DNA of 64,000 nt from Dipteris shenzhenensis (GCA_047967505.1 CM106538.1); one strand, 5' to 3'. Positions 23,731 to 35,981 are shown, counted from the first letter of the stretch. Program-made: numbers and translations. Notes: generated from the sequence alone by a model not told the origin.

Positions 23731-23894
23731 AGAGGTTTTTTTTTCCATATAGGCCTTAAAAGTTAGTTTTTTCCAATGAGAAATTTTTTTAAATTTTCAT
23801 ACATGTTTGATCTCATAGAGAATAAAAAAATGAGAGCATGTACATCAAGCCTTTGAAGCTCATATATTCATGTCCAAGTTTGAGATGAGAAAAA

Positions 23895-26404
23895 TCAATT
23901 AAGAGCATTTACATCAACTGTTTCATCTTGAGCCAATTCTAAGGTGCCAAACAAGTCTATCTCCAACTCTATACAGAGTTGATCTCCTATATCATCATCG
24001 TACTCTAGCATCGTACGTTCACCTAAAAGTATTCGATCATCTTCTTCAATAAAGTGTGGTGATTCTTGATGATTGTTGTCTTCTTCCTCAATATTGTGAT
24101 CTCCATCTTTCTCCCATGCGATGTCATTATGCACATCTTCCTCTTGGCTCATATGGTGATCTACATCTTCTTCGCTAGATTCATCAATTGGTAGTGGCAT
24201 CTCCATATCCATATCTCTATCTTCAAAAATTTGCTTACTTCGTGGTGCAACTTGGATCACGTACCACCATCTTGGATCAGAATGATTTGGATGAAAAACC
24301 ACCTATATTGAAGATGGGTGCCAAATGTCGTCAATTATATATATGAAATTATGCTCAAGTACATGTATCAATGGATCTTTAAAAATGAAAGCTTCGATTA
24401 ATTAAATCATTAGTATGCACCTACTCACAGTGCTCGGGAAGAACAAAAGTATCACTTTCATTGGTCCAATGTTTGGTGGAGTCTATTGCAAAGAAACTGC
24501 TACTATCTTTTCTCATTGTCACATGGGGACCGTTGTAAATAGTTCTAAACCATTTTACATCAAGAATGAAAATACTAAATTTTCTAAAATCAACTTCATA
24601 GATGTCGCGTATGGTTCCACAATAATCCAACCGTGAGAAGAGAAGATTGGTATCCGAAGCACTTACTCGGCTATCTTGTGTGAAGTTAGCCATGACTCCA
24701 CAATCATACGTTACTCTCTTTGAATCGATGTGTTCCATGCAAAAATGTCATCCATATGACCATAATGCACTGTACTTTTGGTACTATAAAAGAGCATCAT
24801 TAAAACAATGAAGATGCATCTATTTCATAGCATATATTGCCACAAATAATTACTTAATTATGTCAAGAGATAAGAAACTTACATGCACCATACATCCAGA
24901 TGATAACTCTCGCTCACACTCGTTTATTGTCTCTCCATCATGTTCGGCTTTACGTAGAGCCAGTTGTAGCCAATCGAGTGACATGTGAGTAGGGAGAAGA
25001 GCCAGATCCCGTGGATATGGTTGTGATCACCTGTACATTACTCTGAATCTCGTCCTTGCATTTATTCTTTCTGCTTTGGCCACTTCATATCTCTCAATCC
25101 ACTTCTGCATCTCAGGGCTATTGAGGATACAAAACTTATTGAATTTCTCCATTTTCTCTTCGCTCAACTTTCTTTCAATCCCTTTTCCTTGGGGAACCTC
25201 GCCAACGATGCGATCATCATCCTTGTTATGCCAAGCTTACGGCATATCGGGATCCGTGGATGCAAGATGTCGAGCGTAACCCGAAAGGATTCACGTCGTC
25301 CATGGCTAGCCCAAGATGTAAGTTGCATGGCTCCCTCGCAAATTCCGGCCACTGATTATCTATGTGCTTCCAAGCTGCACAATCTGCGGGAATCCTCAAT
25401 GTGTCATCAGTGGACCGATGAGATGCATGCCATGTCATCAACTCCGCTATGGATTTGCATTGAAACATGTGTTGTATTCTTGCAATGATGGGAAAGTGTC
25501 TCAAGACCTTTACCAGTATCCGCTCACCCTATCCGCTCACCCTGCAAGTCATCTCTATATCGTTGTTCCCCACACTTTGGACAACTAGCCAAATCTCCAT
25601 GCTCATGATGAAAGAGAATACAATCATTACTGTAATCATGGATGGTATCATAATCCATACCCATAGTTGTTAGCATTTTTTTTGCTTCATCTCTTGATGC
25701 GGGCATGGTATTTGGTGCAGGCAACATCTTCTGGAGCAACCTATGACAATTCAAAACATACATAGGCTTCAAACAATGATGATTCAGTATACACTATCCA
25801 AATGATGATTCTCAAAACGACCAATATCCAAATAGTGAGTCAAATTAATGCAAGAGCTAACCTCATTAAGGCCGAGACACTTGTATCCGACCACCCACAC
25901 ATTCAAGATTGAGAGACAAGCACGTAGTTTAGGCACCCTCGTACAATTGTGTTGATTGCAACTCTTGCATTTTGACCTCAGACTCTGACATCACATGTAC
26001 ATGGGATGTAGTGCCCCTAAAAATGGAATCCATCATGTCGACCATACCCTCGTCATCATCCGAGAGACTATAGTCTTGCTGAAAGTGAGAAGGTATATGC
26101 ATACCCTCATCACCCTCCTCATCCTGTTTTAAGATTTCGTGTAAATATAAGATCTTGTATTTCCTGCTATACAATAAGACTGTGAACTTAAATAGCTTTG
26201 ACTTACCGATGGTCCATCAACATGTGCAACACCAATGGTGGGTACTGGTTTGAGCTCCTCCCCATACATCCGCAAGTGGCGCATGATAATACGACATTGA
26301 TGTCATACTTCTCGCTTGCAATGAGTGCAATGATAGTATAACCTCTCCGTAAGCCACTTCGTGCTCTCCTCCATTGGTGCATCATCGGACGAGCTTCCAC
26401 TCAT
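23895..26404 (-). pseudogene. CACTA-2 transposase (tnp2) with DUF4216, catalytic core deleted
   Basis: The start is at 26404: MSGSSSDDAPMEEST, a Cys-rich HCTHCKRE segment resembling the transposase-associated N-terminal domain, then a TGA. Further exons are an acidic linker (25929-26174), NDCILFHHEHGDLASCPKCG (25524-25772), and RHFPIIARIQHMF to GLAMDDVNPFGL (25226-25504). The frame then jumps at 25263-25267 to the late region IHGSR..., skipping the segment that in CACTA-1 holds the DDE core. The 3' exons 24421-24738 and 23895-24302 match DUF4216 (LDYCGTIRDIYEVDF, WWYVIQVAPR) followed by an acidic tail ending at 23895. The element cannot make an active transposase as read. Confidence 0.85.
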
Positions 26405-26509
26405 CCTTCCATCTACACTTATAAAATCACAACAAAAGCATGAAGAAGAGATATTAACAGTAATAAAATAGCATCTATGAGCTTCTCTTCATGCTATAAC
26501 AAAAAGTGA

Positions 26510-26625
26510 CTCAAAGCGTCGCTATATAGTGACTTTTTCCTCTGTTCCGTCGCTATATAGCGACGTTTTTAATTAAAAACGTCACTATATAGCGATGGAA
26601 AAGCGTCACTATATAGCGATGTTGT
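26510..26625. promoter_or_regulatory. Palindrome cluster between the two divergent CACTA-2 genes
   Basis: Four spaced copies of CGTCGCTATATAGCGACG-like sequence lie between the transposase start (26404, minus) and the divergent plus-strand gene. They are the same motif as in the subterminal regions. A shared binding site for autoregulation of both genes is an inference. Confidence 0.6.
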
Positions 26626-27107
26626 GGGTTAAAAACCGAGACTCTCGTTGCGCGGCGGTTTCTTTATCCCCTTCTCTAATCTCTCAAGTAAGCAAGGCAA
26701 TCTCTCCTCCCACCTATTTTCAACGACCTCCCACCTATTTCCGACAACCTCACACTCTATTCTCCACTCCTCACCCTTCTCCTAGCTCTTGTACTCCCTC
26801 TCTACCCTTTTCCCTCTTTGGTTTCTTGAAAGGAAGTTCTTCAAGAGGTGAGTTTGTTTCAACAATGTAGGTTATTTGTTTGTTAGCTTTAGTTTTGTGA
26901 GTGCTTCTCCTTGTATTGCTAAACCTGTAAACTAGTTTTCATGCTTGTTTTCAAAGGATTGAAACAAAAAACGAGATTTCAAGAAAGAAAGAACACTCAC
27001 CTCTTTTCTATATTTCTCTTCCTTCTCTTTCTCCTTGTCTCCTCAATCTCCACCTTTCAAGGAGTTACTTTTGTAATCTCCTCCTTCCTCTAACATCTTA
27101 TTTGAAA

Positions 27108-27165
27108 AATGGTATGTTTCCTCTCTTTTGTAGGCCAGTCCACAACACCGAGCGGGACGTACTAT
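27108..27165 (+). CDS. First exons of the second CACTA-2 gene (TNPA-like), partial
   Basis: An ATG at 27108-27110 is followed at once by a good donor (GTATGT). After a 20-odd-bp pyrimidine-rich intron ending TTTTGTAG comes an exon encoding ASPQHRAGRTIS with a good donor GTAAGT. The very short intron makes exact boundaries uncertain. The preceding 450 bp is pyrimidine-rich 5' sequence. The last exons of this gene appear to be at 50154-50577, with all the cargo DNA between. Confidence 0.4.
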
Positions 27166-27244
27166 TTCAGGTAAGTGCTTCCTCTTTTTTCCATTTATTA
27201 TTTTTGTTATTTGCATTGGCCTGCAGCTAGCGCGTTAAGCGCTA

Positions 27245-28450
27245 GCTGTAGTGATGGGCATAGGAACCCTCTCTTCCCCTCAATCTCTTTCCTTCTTCCC
27301 TCCTTCAATCTATTTCCTCCTCTTTTTCCCTCTTTCCTTTTCCTCTTCTTCTCTCTTTCTTTCCCTCTTTTTCCCTCTTTCCTTTCCCTCTTCTTCTCTC
27401 TTTCCCCCTTCTCTTAAGCATAAAATAAGCATGAGCATACGAATGCTTATGCTTATGCATGAGCATAAGAGAAGTAGACATATACTCATGCATAAGCATG
27501 AGCATATGTCTCTTTTTTCCTCTTTTCTCTTTCCCTCTTCTTCTCTCTTTCCTTTCCCTCTTATTCTCTCTTTCCCCCTTCTCTTATGCTCATGCATAAG
27601 CATAAGCATGAGCTTATGCTTATGCTTATGCTTATGCTGAAACATAAGCATGAGCATAAGAAAAGGAGAAATATGCTCATGCTTATGCTTATGCATGAGC
27701 ATAAGAAAAGTAGACATATGCTCACGCATAAGTATGAGCATATGTCTCTTTTTTCCTCTTTTCTCTTTCCCTCTTCTTCTCTCTTTCTCTCCCTCTTTCC
27801 TCTTTCCTCTTCTTCTCTCTTTCCCCCTTCTCTCTTTCTCTCTTTCCCCCTTCTCTCTTTCTCTCCCTCTTTTCTCTTTTCCTCTTCTTCTCTCTTTCCC
27901 CCTTCTCTTATGCTCATGCATAAACATAAGCATGAGCATAAGAATGATTATGCTTATGCATGAGCATAAGAGAAGTAGACATATGCTCATGCATTCCTCT
28001 TTTCTCTTTCCCTCTTCTTCTCTCTTTCTCTCCCTCTTTCCTCTTTTCCAATCTCTCCTTCCTTTCCCTCTTCTTCTCTCTTTCTTTCCCTCTTTTTCCC
28101 TCTTTCCTTTCCGATCCCTCTTCTTCTCTCTTTCCCCCTTCTCTTATGCTCATGCATAAACATAAGCATGAGCATAAGAATGCTTATGCTTATGCATGAG
28201 CATAAGAGATTCCTCTTCTCTTATGCTCTTCTCTCATTTCCCTCTTCTCTTCCTCTTCTTCAGATTCCTCTTCCTCTTCTTCCTCCTTCTCTCCCTCTTC
28301 TTCCTCTTCCTTTCCCTCTTTCCTTTCCCTTCGCTTTCCCCCTTTTCTTATTCTCTCTTTCCCCCTTCTCTTATTCTCTCTTCTTTCTCTCTTCTTCCTC
28401 TTCTCTCCCTCTTCTTCCTCTTCTTCTCTCTTCTCCTCTTTTCCCATTAG
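27245..28450. repeat. Pyrimidine array with GCATAAGC palindromes (left arm)
   Basis: Long CCCTCTTCTTCTCTCTTTC-type arrays are broken at about 27416-27505, 27588-27745, 27908-27990 and 28144-28210 by modules rich in GCTTATGCATGAGCATAAG, which are strongly self-complementary. Long open frames here on both strands are low-complexity artefacts. The complementary purine array lies at 49595-50080, so the two form an inverted pair around the cargo. Confidence 0.85.
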
Positions 28451-28845
28451 GGAAAAAGGGAACTCATTTTGGGGCCCTGTAAGAAATTCACTATTTTTTG
28501 ATTTATTTCTCTCCTAAAAGACCTCAAAAATAGTAAAATATGGAAACGTGGCTCAGAACTGTCAGTAAGGACTACAGAACTATAAATTCAAAAAGGAATA
28601 AGATAATCTTTTGTCTGACTAACACGATTTTGCATTAAATATCCTCTTAGATTTTTTTTTGTTTACCAAAGATTTCGCATCTCTTTGGCCGACATGTGCA
28701 GGCCTTTCATAAAGAGTCCATCACTGAACTTAGTGATTGCAAGTTTTCAAAATATTCACATGGATACCGCCACACTTCCACGATTCATGTTACAAAACGA
28801 CTATGAGATTGAAAAACAAACTTCGCAACCTGAGAAGCACAAAAA
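28450..28845. other. Upstream region of the DDE transposase-like gene
   Basis: AT-rich, no clear coding. GGGGCCCTGTAAGAAATTCAC near 28475 resembles a transposon terminus, but I could not find its inverted partner on the right side. Confidence 0.35.
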
Positions 28846-31593
28846 ATGGCCGATACTAGTGAGTCACTATCTCAGAAGAAGCGATTACACCATCTTCACA
28901 TCGATTTAGAAGAACAATATGCTCCAGCACAAAAAAGACAAAAGGATACGGTGTTGAATGCTCAACAGCGGGAAAATATGAGAAGAGAAGGGCTTCAACA
29001 TATTGACTTATGGTGCGATGGAAGCATATATCCAAAATGTCAAGTAAAAACCTCTACACCTCCATTTGTCAATCCCACCACATTACTGAGGTTTGCCGGC
29101 GATGGACAAAATGGACTTCTTGGTTATATTTCAGCGCAGTCTGCATTTGCGGAAACGTATAAAATGATGTACCTACAAGAAAAGGGGGCCAAGATGGAGG
29201 AGATAGCCATTCATGCAAAATTGGAGCAACAGTTGCAGAATGAAATTGAGGAGCATTCAAAGAGTAAAAAAGAGTTGACAAGAGCAAGAAAGAAGAGAAC
29301 CGTGCTTGGAGATAGACTATGTAGCAGGAAGATTAAAAACATTGCAAATTTGAAGGCTGGGACTGGTGGATGCAAGCGACGAATTCAGGAAGCAAGGTTA
29401 GATTGAAATTTATCATTTTGTATACTCAAAAAGGCTCTCTTCCAGACTATATCTATTTCGTCGATTGTCGCAAAATAAGAATGGAGGTGCTGAATGATAT
29501 AGTCATATTGTGTTGTTACTACAGGAAATTATTGGAGCCTACAAAATAAAATATGGACCCGAACCTTCTTCCTGTTAAACAAATGAAAGGATTGCTTTCT
29601 TGCGATGTAGCAAAAGGTTTGATTGAGGAAAAAAAATACAAAACAGTCAAACGCAATGTTGTAGAGGACTTTGTATCCAATAATCAAGTTGATGGCACTA
29701 TAATCCAAGAGGCTCTTGATGTTAGTGGAGTTAGCAGGAAGGGATATAATTCGATTTTCCATGCGATATCCTCAACTTTGAAAGATCAAAGGATTAAACG
29801 AGTTTTACTGCCAAATCCAGCAACCGTGTGGAGGATAAGAGGTCATTTGAATGAAAGTATAGATGAATTTATTGGGCAATATATCCATATTGAAGAAATA
29901 TTTCATGGTGTTAAAGGAACCACTGTGTATGATCCTTGGAACAATATATTTTTAGATCTGCAACAACTTCAAAAAAGAATGGTCGAGTTTTATGGAATAA
30001 CATTTGAGGAGTGCAAAGGCATTTTGAAATTTGTTATCAAACTGGATGAGTGTGAGGTTGTAAAGGAAAAGAAAATGGAAAAAGTTACTATTACATTGAT
30101 GAATGGAGCAATTGATACATCATTGACTGAAGCGAGTTCGAAGTATTTTAGTGTGCAGTTAGAGAAACACATATGGTGGTTAGGCTCCTCGTTCCAGGTA
30201 TGATCATTTTTTGTTTTATACTTGATTTTGGTCATTGTTTTCAAATCTGATATAGTAATACTTTTGTTTTCTATAATCTCGCAGGTGAAGACCGAAGACC
30301 ATGAAACACTAGATTGGGTGTTTCACCACACATAAATACCAAGAATAATCAAAAGACAAGTGCAAGGCGAGAATCTCCATGTTGCAGGAAAAGGTGATTT
30401 TCAAGTAGAATGGCACATGGCCGGGGATCTTAAAACACTTAAGTGCATGTATAACATTAGTAAAGGAGGCAACTCAAAGTCTCCTTGTCTTTACTGCAAA
30501 GAATCAGCTCAAGTAATGATTCAAAATGGTGGAAGAGAGCACCTAATAGAGATAAAGTTGACCCTGACTTCAAGGCCATTCTGGACATTCCACTATGTAA
30601 TGTTCACATCTACACATTGCATGGTCTATGTCGAATTATTGAGAAATTGGTATTTTTATATATTGGATTTGCTTGGAAACTCCATCCCGAAAAAAATAGA
30701 AAGGATGCTCTTCAAGCATTGGAAAAATTGTTATCCGATATAGGTCTGCATGGAGGAGATGTTCAAATCACAAAGGATTTTAAAAAGTCTACCAATGGCA
30801 AGGAGGTACCAATGAAGCCCTCTATTGGTGGTGTTAAGGCAAGAAGATTCTTGTCTCGACCCAAACACAGTAAGCAAGTAAGGCAAGGTAGAATAGTTTC
30901 AAAGATTAATTATGGATTGTGGAAGCAAGTCCATAATGTTGTGAAAGATCATGAGGCAGATGGGGAAGCACGAAATAGGAAGGCAGAGGTGTGGAGGTCT
31001 CTTGATCAACTCTTCATGTTCTGTGACAAAGTAACATGGACAAAGAGTGATTACAAGAACTTCGAGGAGGCAATTAAACATTTTGGAAAGTCAATGAAAG
31101 ACGCGTGGACAGCCTGCAATATAACTCACTACATGGTAAGGTTATGTCTTTTTCTTTTACTTAAGTGTGATCCTCTTTTTTTTTATTACTTACTATGCAT
31201 TCTTATGTCTTACAGCATATCATATACAACCACCTTCCCTATTTTGTCAAAAAGTATGGATGCCCAGCTATTTGGTCTACCCAAGGCATGGAGAAGTCTC
31301 ACTACATGGCATGTAATGCATTTTTTAGACACACACAACACTATGGAGGGAGTCAGAAGGCAAATAGTCTGAAGGAAGTCTTCCAATGGTTTTACTGAGG
31401 CATACTACAGAGGCTGCATGCTAAAAGAAAAGTTGCTAGCTCCAAAATCAAGCTTGCTTTTCTTCTAGCCCAAAAGCAAAGACGAAGACAAGCTCTAGAC
31501 AATTCAATTGCAGCAGACATAGACAATGGAGGGAATAGAAGATATTTAGAAACCATAAATGGACAAGTAAACATGAATAGGACTCATTTGTAA
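28846..31593 (+). pseudogene. Unclassified DDE-type transposase gene of the cargo element, four exons
   Basis: Exons inferred from consensus splice sites: 28846-29396, 29525-30197, 30285-31135, 31216-31593, together about 820 codons. Candidate acidic residues are Asp in IKLDECEVV (30045), Asp in MAGDLKTLKCMYN (30426) and Glu in STQGMEKSHYM (31291). A Cys pair (SPCLYCKES) follows the second Asp. A His-rich stretch (HYMHIIYNH) precedes the Glu, formed only after joining exons 3 and 4. This arrangement of a zinc-binding insertion between the second D and E recalls RAG1/Transib- and CACTA-type transposases. I know no family that it clearly matches. Exon 1 is helical with basic clusters. The gene is disabled by TAA (29547), TAA (30333), TGA near 31398 and a frameshift near 30530; a Gln or Arg codon is one transition away from each stop. 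Confidence 0.65.
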
Positions 31594-31599
31594 CTTATT

Positions 31600-31900
31600 G
31601 GTGTTATGTCCACATGTTTTCAAACTCATTCAATGGAAATTTTTTTAGTGGAACAAGTGACTCTTGGTGTTATGCATGAAAAGTATTTCTTTTGTGAAAC
31701 ATATGATCTGAACTTAATACAATTTGTTTACAATTTCAATATATTGTTCACTTAATATTTAACGACACCACTCTATGTAAATGTACAAATCATTTCATCA
31801 TCAACTTATTAATCATTTATACAAGATCATACCAGATATCAAAGACTTTATACAAATCAGTTCAAATTTAATATAATGTTTGTGCTATATTCGATGACTA
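31600..31900. other. Intergenic region between two convergent genes
   Basis: AT-rich DNA between the ends of the transposase-like gene (plus) and gene X (minus). No coding motif. Confidence 0.4.
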
Positions 31901-31904
31901 AATC

Positions 31905-33543
31905 CTATTTCTCCCAGGGCCTGCCGATCGGAACTCTCTTTTTGATCTTGATTGGAGTCTTTTTCTTCTTTATTGGCTTGATGTCGACTGTCTCTTTATC
32001 CTTTTCTTCAGCTCTCTCCACCTGTTCCTCTTCTTGGACTGTGTGGCCTGATGCAATCATGGGTGGCTCTCGAAACCTTACGAGCTGGTGTTTTCCATAG
32101 CCCCCCAGATATTTGGGCTCCTTAACACCACATGCTAATGCATAAGAAGTGTAAGACAAAAAGTAAGCGGCCCTAGAGACCTGCTTATTCACATAATCTC
32201 CAAATATATCTATGGCAGACAACCTCTCTATCAAAATGATCTTTTCCTTTTGCCATGAAAGAACATGTCCACCTAAATCCCTGGACAAACATTTTAGGAA
32301 GTAAACAATGGCTTCTCAATTCTTGCTCAACTGCCTATGGTAAATCAAGATCTTGGCACTGCCTAGATCATGAATATAATGAGCTAGGCCTGACATTTTG
32401 CGAAACCCAACCTGCCTGCTTCCACTTGATCTCTGGAGGAATGTGTCATCCTCAATTTGTAGCTGCCACATATCAAAGGATTGGAGTGATACAATACACA
32501 ACCTACAAAAACAAAGTTAAGCAGAAGCCAAAGTATTTGATTTGAAGTATCTTCTCATTTTCATCAACAACAAGCAGTTCATCTTTCCAAAGATTTATCC
32601 CTCTCCCCTCTTGTCCAACCTCTTCTTTAGGCTTTTTTGTGTATAGTGCTGAGAGATTCATAGCTTCCTGTGTGAGCTGGAAGGCAGCTTCATCTGGCTC
32701 TTGGAACTTTTCAGCCTCTTTGAAACAAAATGAAAGGGCCTCTACAGGATCAAACATTGTTTCCAAAGCCAGTAGTGAATGGTCATCCTCTATGCCAACC
32801 TCCTTGTCAAGCCTTGAAGCCTGGGCAATAAGGGAAATGGCATAATCCTCCCTCAAATCAAACATACACTCTATATCATGGAGGAAAACATAATCCTTTC
32901 CACCAATCAACACACTTGGAAGCATGGGCACTGCATAGTTGCTACTCTGAACATCAAAATCTTCAACTGGCTCTGCTCCCCTCAGAGTTTTTGTCCTCAG
33001 TTGAACAAGGTCAAGAGCAGCCACTTGCAGCCCCTCATCCTGAATGTTGATATCTTCTTCTTGCTCTGCCATTTCTGTGACCAAAGAAACATCCTCCTTT
33101 TCCTCTGCTTCAGATGTGTCTTCTTCTTCTATTTCCTGCCCTTGTTCATCCAAAGACTCCTGACTGAAGACAATGTACATAAGAAATGCCATGCTCTCCT
33201 CCAGCACTCTGCACTTTCTGGTGTGCAAAGTATAGTTGAATTTATAGTGATCAGGCAGGCTGTCAAATCTTCTGTTCACATGGTACCTCAGCCTGTCATT
33301 GGAGACAATATGATTTATGTGCACAAAAACCTTTTCTCCTTCCACAATTCTTCCTGCCTCTGTCAGTTCTTTGAAGGTATCCCAATAGTCTGAAAGAAAA
33401 TCTTTGTGCTACTCCAGTACAGAGCTCATTGTGAACTCCATGTTGAAAATACTGTGGAATATATGGAAGTTACTCTGAGCCTTGCATTTGTGAAGAAACT
33501 CAAATAGGAGCAAATCTGGAGAATTGTCCTCTTCTGGTTCCAT
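31905..33543 (-). pseudogene. Gene X: unknown acidic protein, two exons, two nonsense mutations
   Basis: The start ATG at 33543 opens MEPEEDNSPDLLLFEFLHK. The frame runs, past a TAG at 33409-33411, through YWDTFKELTEAGRIVEGEKV, NHIVSNDRLRYHVNRRF, a Glu-rich stretch, and FLHDIECMFDLREDYAISL. An intron lies near 32502-32560 (acceptor clear, donor uncertain). The second exon encodes IEDDTFLQRSSGSRQVGFRK, and continues beyond a TGA at 32316-32318 to DIFGDYVNKQVSRAAYFLSY, LGGYGKHQLVRFREP and a Lys-rich end KPIKKKKTPIKIKKR. It would be roughly 540 aa. I recognise no domain. The basic tail would suit a nuclear protein. It diverges from the histone-protease gene and converges on the transposase-like gene, which suggests one three-gene element. 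Confidence 0.6.
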
Positions 33544-33870
33544 TTGTTTTTTGATGGAAGAATCAGCACTCTGCTCCAGTCTCTTCTTTTTGCATGTTCA
33601 AAAACTTATATACTATGAATTCTATATGCTGACATATGCAATCAGTGAATGCATTGTATATCACCAAATAATTCCTTCATGACATCTCATGACTCACCTG
33701 GTGATTGCTGTGGTCTAATAATAGCAACAGAAAAGTCCAGCTTCCTCTTGAAAGGTGCGGCCTGGGAGCCAGCTGTTCCAAAACAAAAACATTTCTCATC
33801 ATCAAGCAAGATTTCCACAGGGCTAAAGATAGCAAATTAATGAGGTAGAAGTGAGAACCAAATTAGACAC

Positions 33871-34565
33871 AGGAATTTGCAGCAAAATGCGATATGGGCT
33901 GTTTAGAGAATTATAAACCACTCTCCTCGCATTTTGTTGCAAATTCTCAAGTTCTGTTCATGTGCATGTCAAATCAAGCACTGGGTTCATCTCAGTGATT
34001 CCTGGACACTATGATCTCATATGCAAGAGAAATAATGGAATGAGTGAAACTTTTCATGAGGAATGTGTCAACAACAGGAATCTGCAGCAAAATGCGATAT
34101 GGGCTATTTAGAGAATTATAAACCACTCTCCTCGCATTTTGTTGCAAATTCTCGAGTTCTGTTCATGTGCATGTCAAATCAAGCACTTGGTTCATCTCAG
34201 TGATTCCTGGACACTATGATCTCATATGCAAGAGAAATAATGGAATGAGTGAAACTATTCATGAGGAATGTGTCAACAACAGGAATTTGCAGCAAAATGC
34301 GATATGGGCTATTTAGAGAATTATAAACCACTCTCCTCACATTTTGTTGCAAATTCTCAAGTTCTGTTCATGTGCATGTCAAATCAAGCACTTGGTTCAT
34401 CTCAGTGATTCCTGGACACTATGATCTCATATGCAAGAGAAATAATGGAGTGAGTGAAACTTTTCATGAGGAATGTGTCAACAACAGGAATTTGCAGCAA
34501 AATGCGATATGGGCTGTTTAGAGAATTATAAACCACTCTCCTCGCATTTTGTTGTAAATTTCTAG
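33871..34565. repeat. 205-bp tandem repeat with GCAAAATGCGA palindrome
   Basis: Three full units and a partial fourth, with GCAGCAAAATGCGA starting at 33879, 34084, 34289 and 34494: exact 205-bp spacing and only a few differences. Each unit has an inverted pair ATTTGCAGCAAAATGCGA / TCGCATTTTGTTGCAAAT around a 30-40-bp AT-rich loop. Single diverged hairpins of the same type recur at 35588-35660 and 35803-35875, near the histone gene start. Confidence 0.95.
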
Positions 34566-34569
34566 TTTC

Positions 34570-35978
34570 TATTCATATCCAACTACAATCTAATTTTTGG
34601 GTGATTTACCACATTCTTGAACAGTATAAATTGAAAATGTAACAAGAAGGATGGAGCTGAGTGAAGACATTGGGACATCAAAAATCCAATGGATGGAAGA
34701 AATAAATGTTAAAAAACATTGAAACCAATCTAGAATTCTGACCTTTTTTTTCCTTTTCCATGCTGATGGAGTTGCACTGGTAAATCTCCTGCTCTTTCTC
34801 TAGCTTGAACTTTGCACTCTATAGGTAACCTAGAGATCTGGCAGTAGTAGTAGTCTTCAGGCAGGTTGCAGTCTGGATGGAGTGTGCTGGGTAGGAAAGG
34901 ATCAGAGAGAAGGAAATGGAAGATGTGAGGGTCGTGGCAGGGATGAAAGATTGGGAGATAGGGGAGGGAAAAGTGGTTGTGGTATTGATGATGAAATCAT
35001 GAATGGCACAAGTTCCAAGGCATAAAGTGTACTTTCACACGTGCCAAATTTCAAACTCCAAGAGATCTGGGTCCCATCCACACGTGTGAAAAACGACTAC
35101 ATTCCACACGTGTGGGATTTAGAGATTCTTTATTTCTATTTGCACTTATTTGTGGTATCCTGTTTTAGACCTCTTGCCCTCCAGTCTCTGCTCTCTTGCC
35201 TCCCTACCTTCATACTCTGCAACATCAGCATCCTGTCCAGCAGCATAGGTTCATCCTCAGCACAGGTTACTCCTCAGCAGCACAGCACATCCACAGATAG
35301 ATTCCAGGTCAGTAACAATGGGTTCTCCCCTTAGTCTCTGCAATCTTCTTGCCTAAAATAGAAAAAATCCATCCTGCATGGAAATGCATAGACTCAAGTC
35401 AAGACAGAGAAATCACTGTAGGAATGCAGATCTTCAAGTGTGATATTTGCATGTGAGGGTAAAACTGTACTTATGGGTTCTCCCTTCAGTCTGTGCACAT
35501 TTCTTGCCTTCCGTAGACTCAATCCATCCTGTATGGTTATGCAAACACCTTCAAATGACTGAAGGCATATTCTAGCATGCTGCCTCATGAATTTGCAGCA
35601 AAATGCGAGGAGAAGGCATTAGGAATTTCAAACTGCTGAAATCGCGTTTTGTTGCAAATATTGAAATATTGCTTCATCAACCCCTGTCATTCTGGTTTTG
35701 TGACTTCCATAGCTATAATCTTCTTGCATAAACTCCATTCATACTGTATTTAGTTGGAGAGACATAGAAATCACTGTAGGAGTGCACCAGCATGTCATTT
35801 CAAAAATTTGTAGCAAAATGCGATGTGGACCTGTTTGAAATTCCAAACTGCTCATATCGCATTTTATTGCAAATTTCTCTATATGGCTTCATCCACCCCT
35901 GTGATTGCCTTTTCTTTGTTAGAACATGTTCTCCATGTCTGTGATCTCTTTCCAATCCTTTGTATGTAGTTTTTCAGA
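34570..35978. promoter_or_regulatory. Divergent intergenic region with three G-box palindromes
   Basis: The region between gene X and the histone-protease gene carries CACGTG cores at 35038, 35081 and 35107, the last two within CACACGTGTG, plus two GCAAAATGCGA hairpins (35588-35660, 35803-35875). CACGTG is the plant G-box bound by bZIP and bHLH factors. A pyrimidine-rich, TTTCTTT-containing stretch precedes the histone ATG. A promoter role is inferred. Confidence 0.45.
35588..35875. repeat. Two diverged GCAAAATGCGA hairpins upstream of the histone gene
   Basis: TTTGCAGCAAAATGCGAGG...ATCGCGTTTTGTTGCAAAT at 35588-35660 and TTTGTAGCAAAATGCGATG...TATCGCATTTTATTGCAAAT at 35803-35875 are the same palindrome as in the 205-bp array, each with a different loop. 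Confidence 0.85.
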
Positions 35979-35981
35979 GTG

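Noticed and set aside
27251-28482. Many long open frames (up to 226 aa) on both strands
   Set aside because: Products of pyrimidine/purine simple repeats; composition is only Ser/Phe/Leu/Pro or Arg/Lys/Glu/Gly.
28475-28500. GGGGCCCTGTAAGAAATTCAC as left terminus of the histone-carrying element
   Set aside because: No inverted partner or target duplication found near 48.9-50.1 kb, so the boundary stays unknown.
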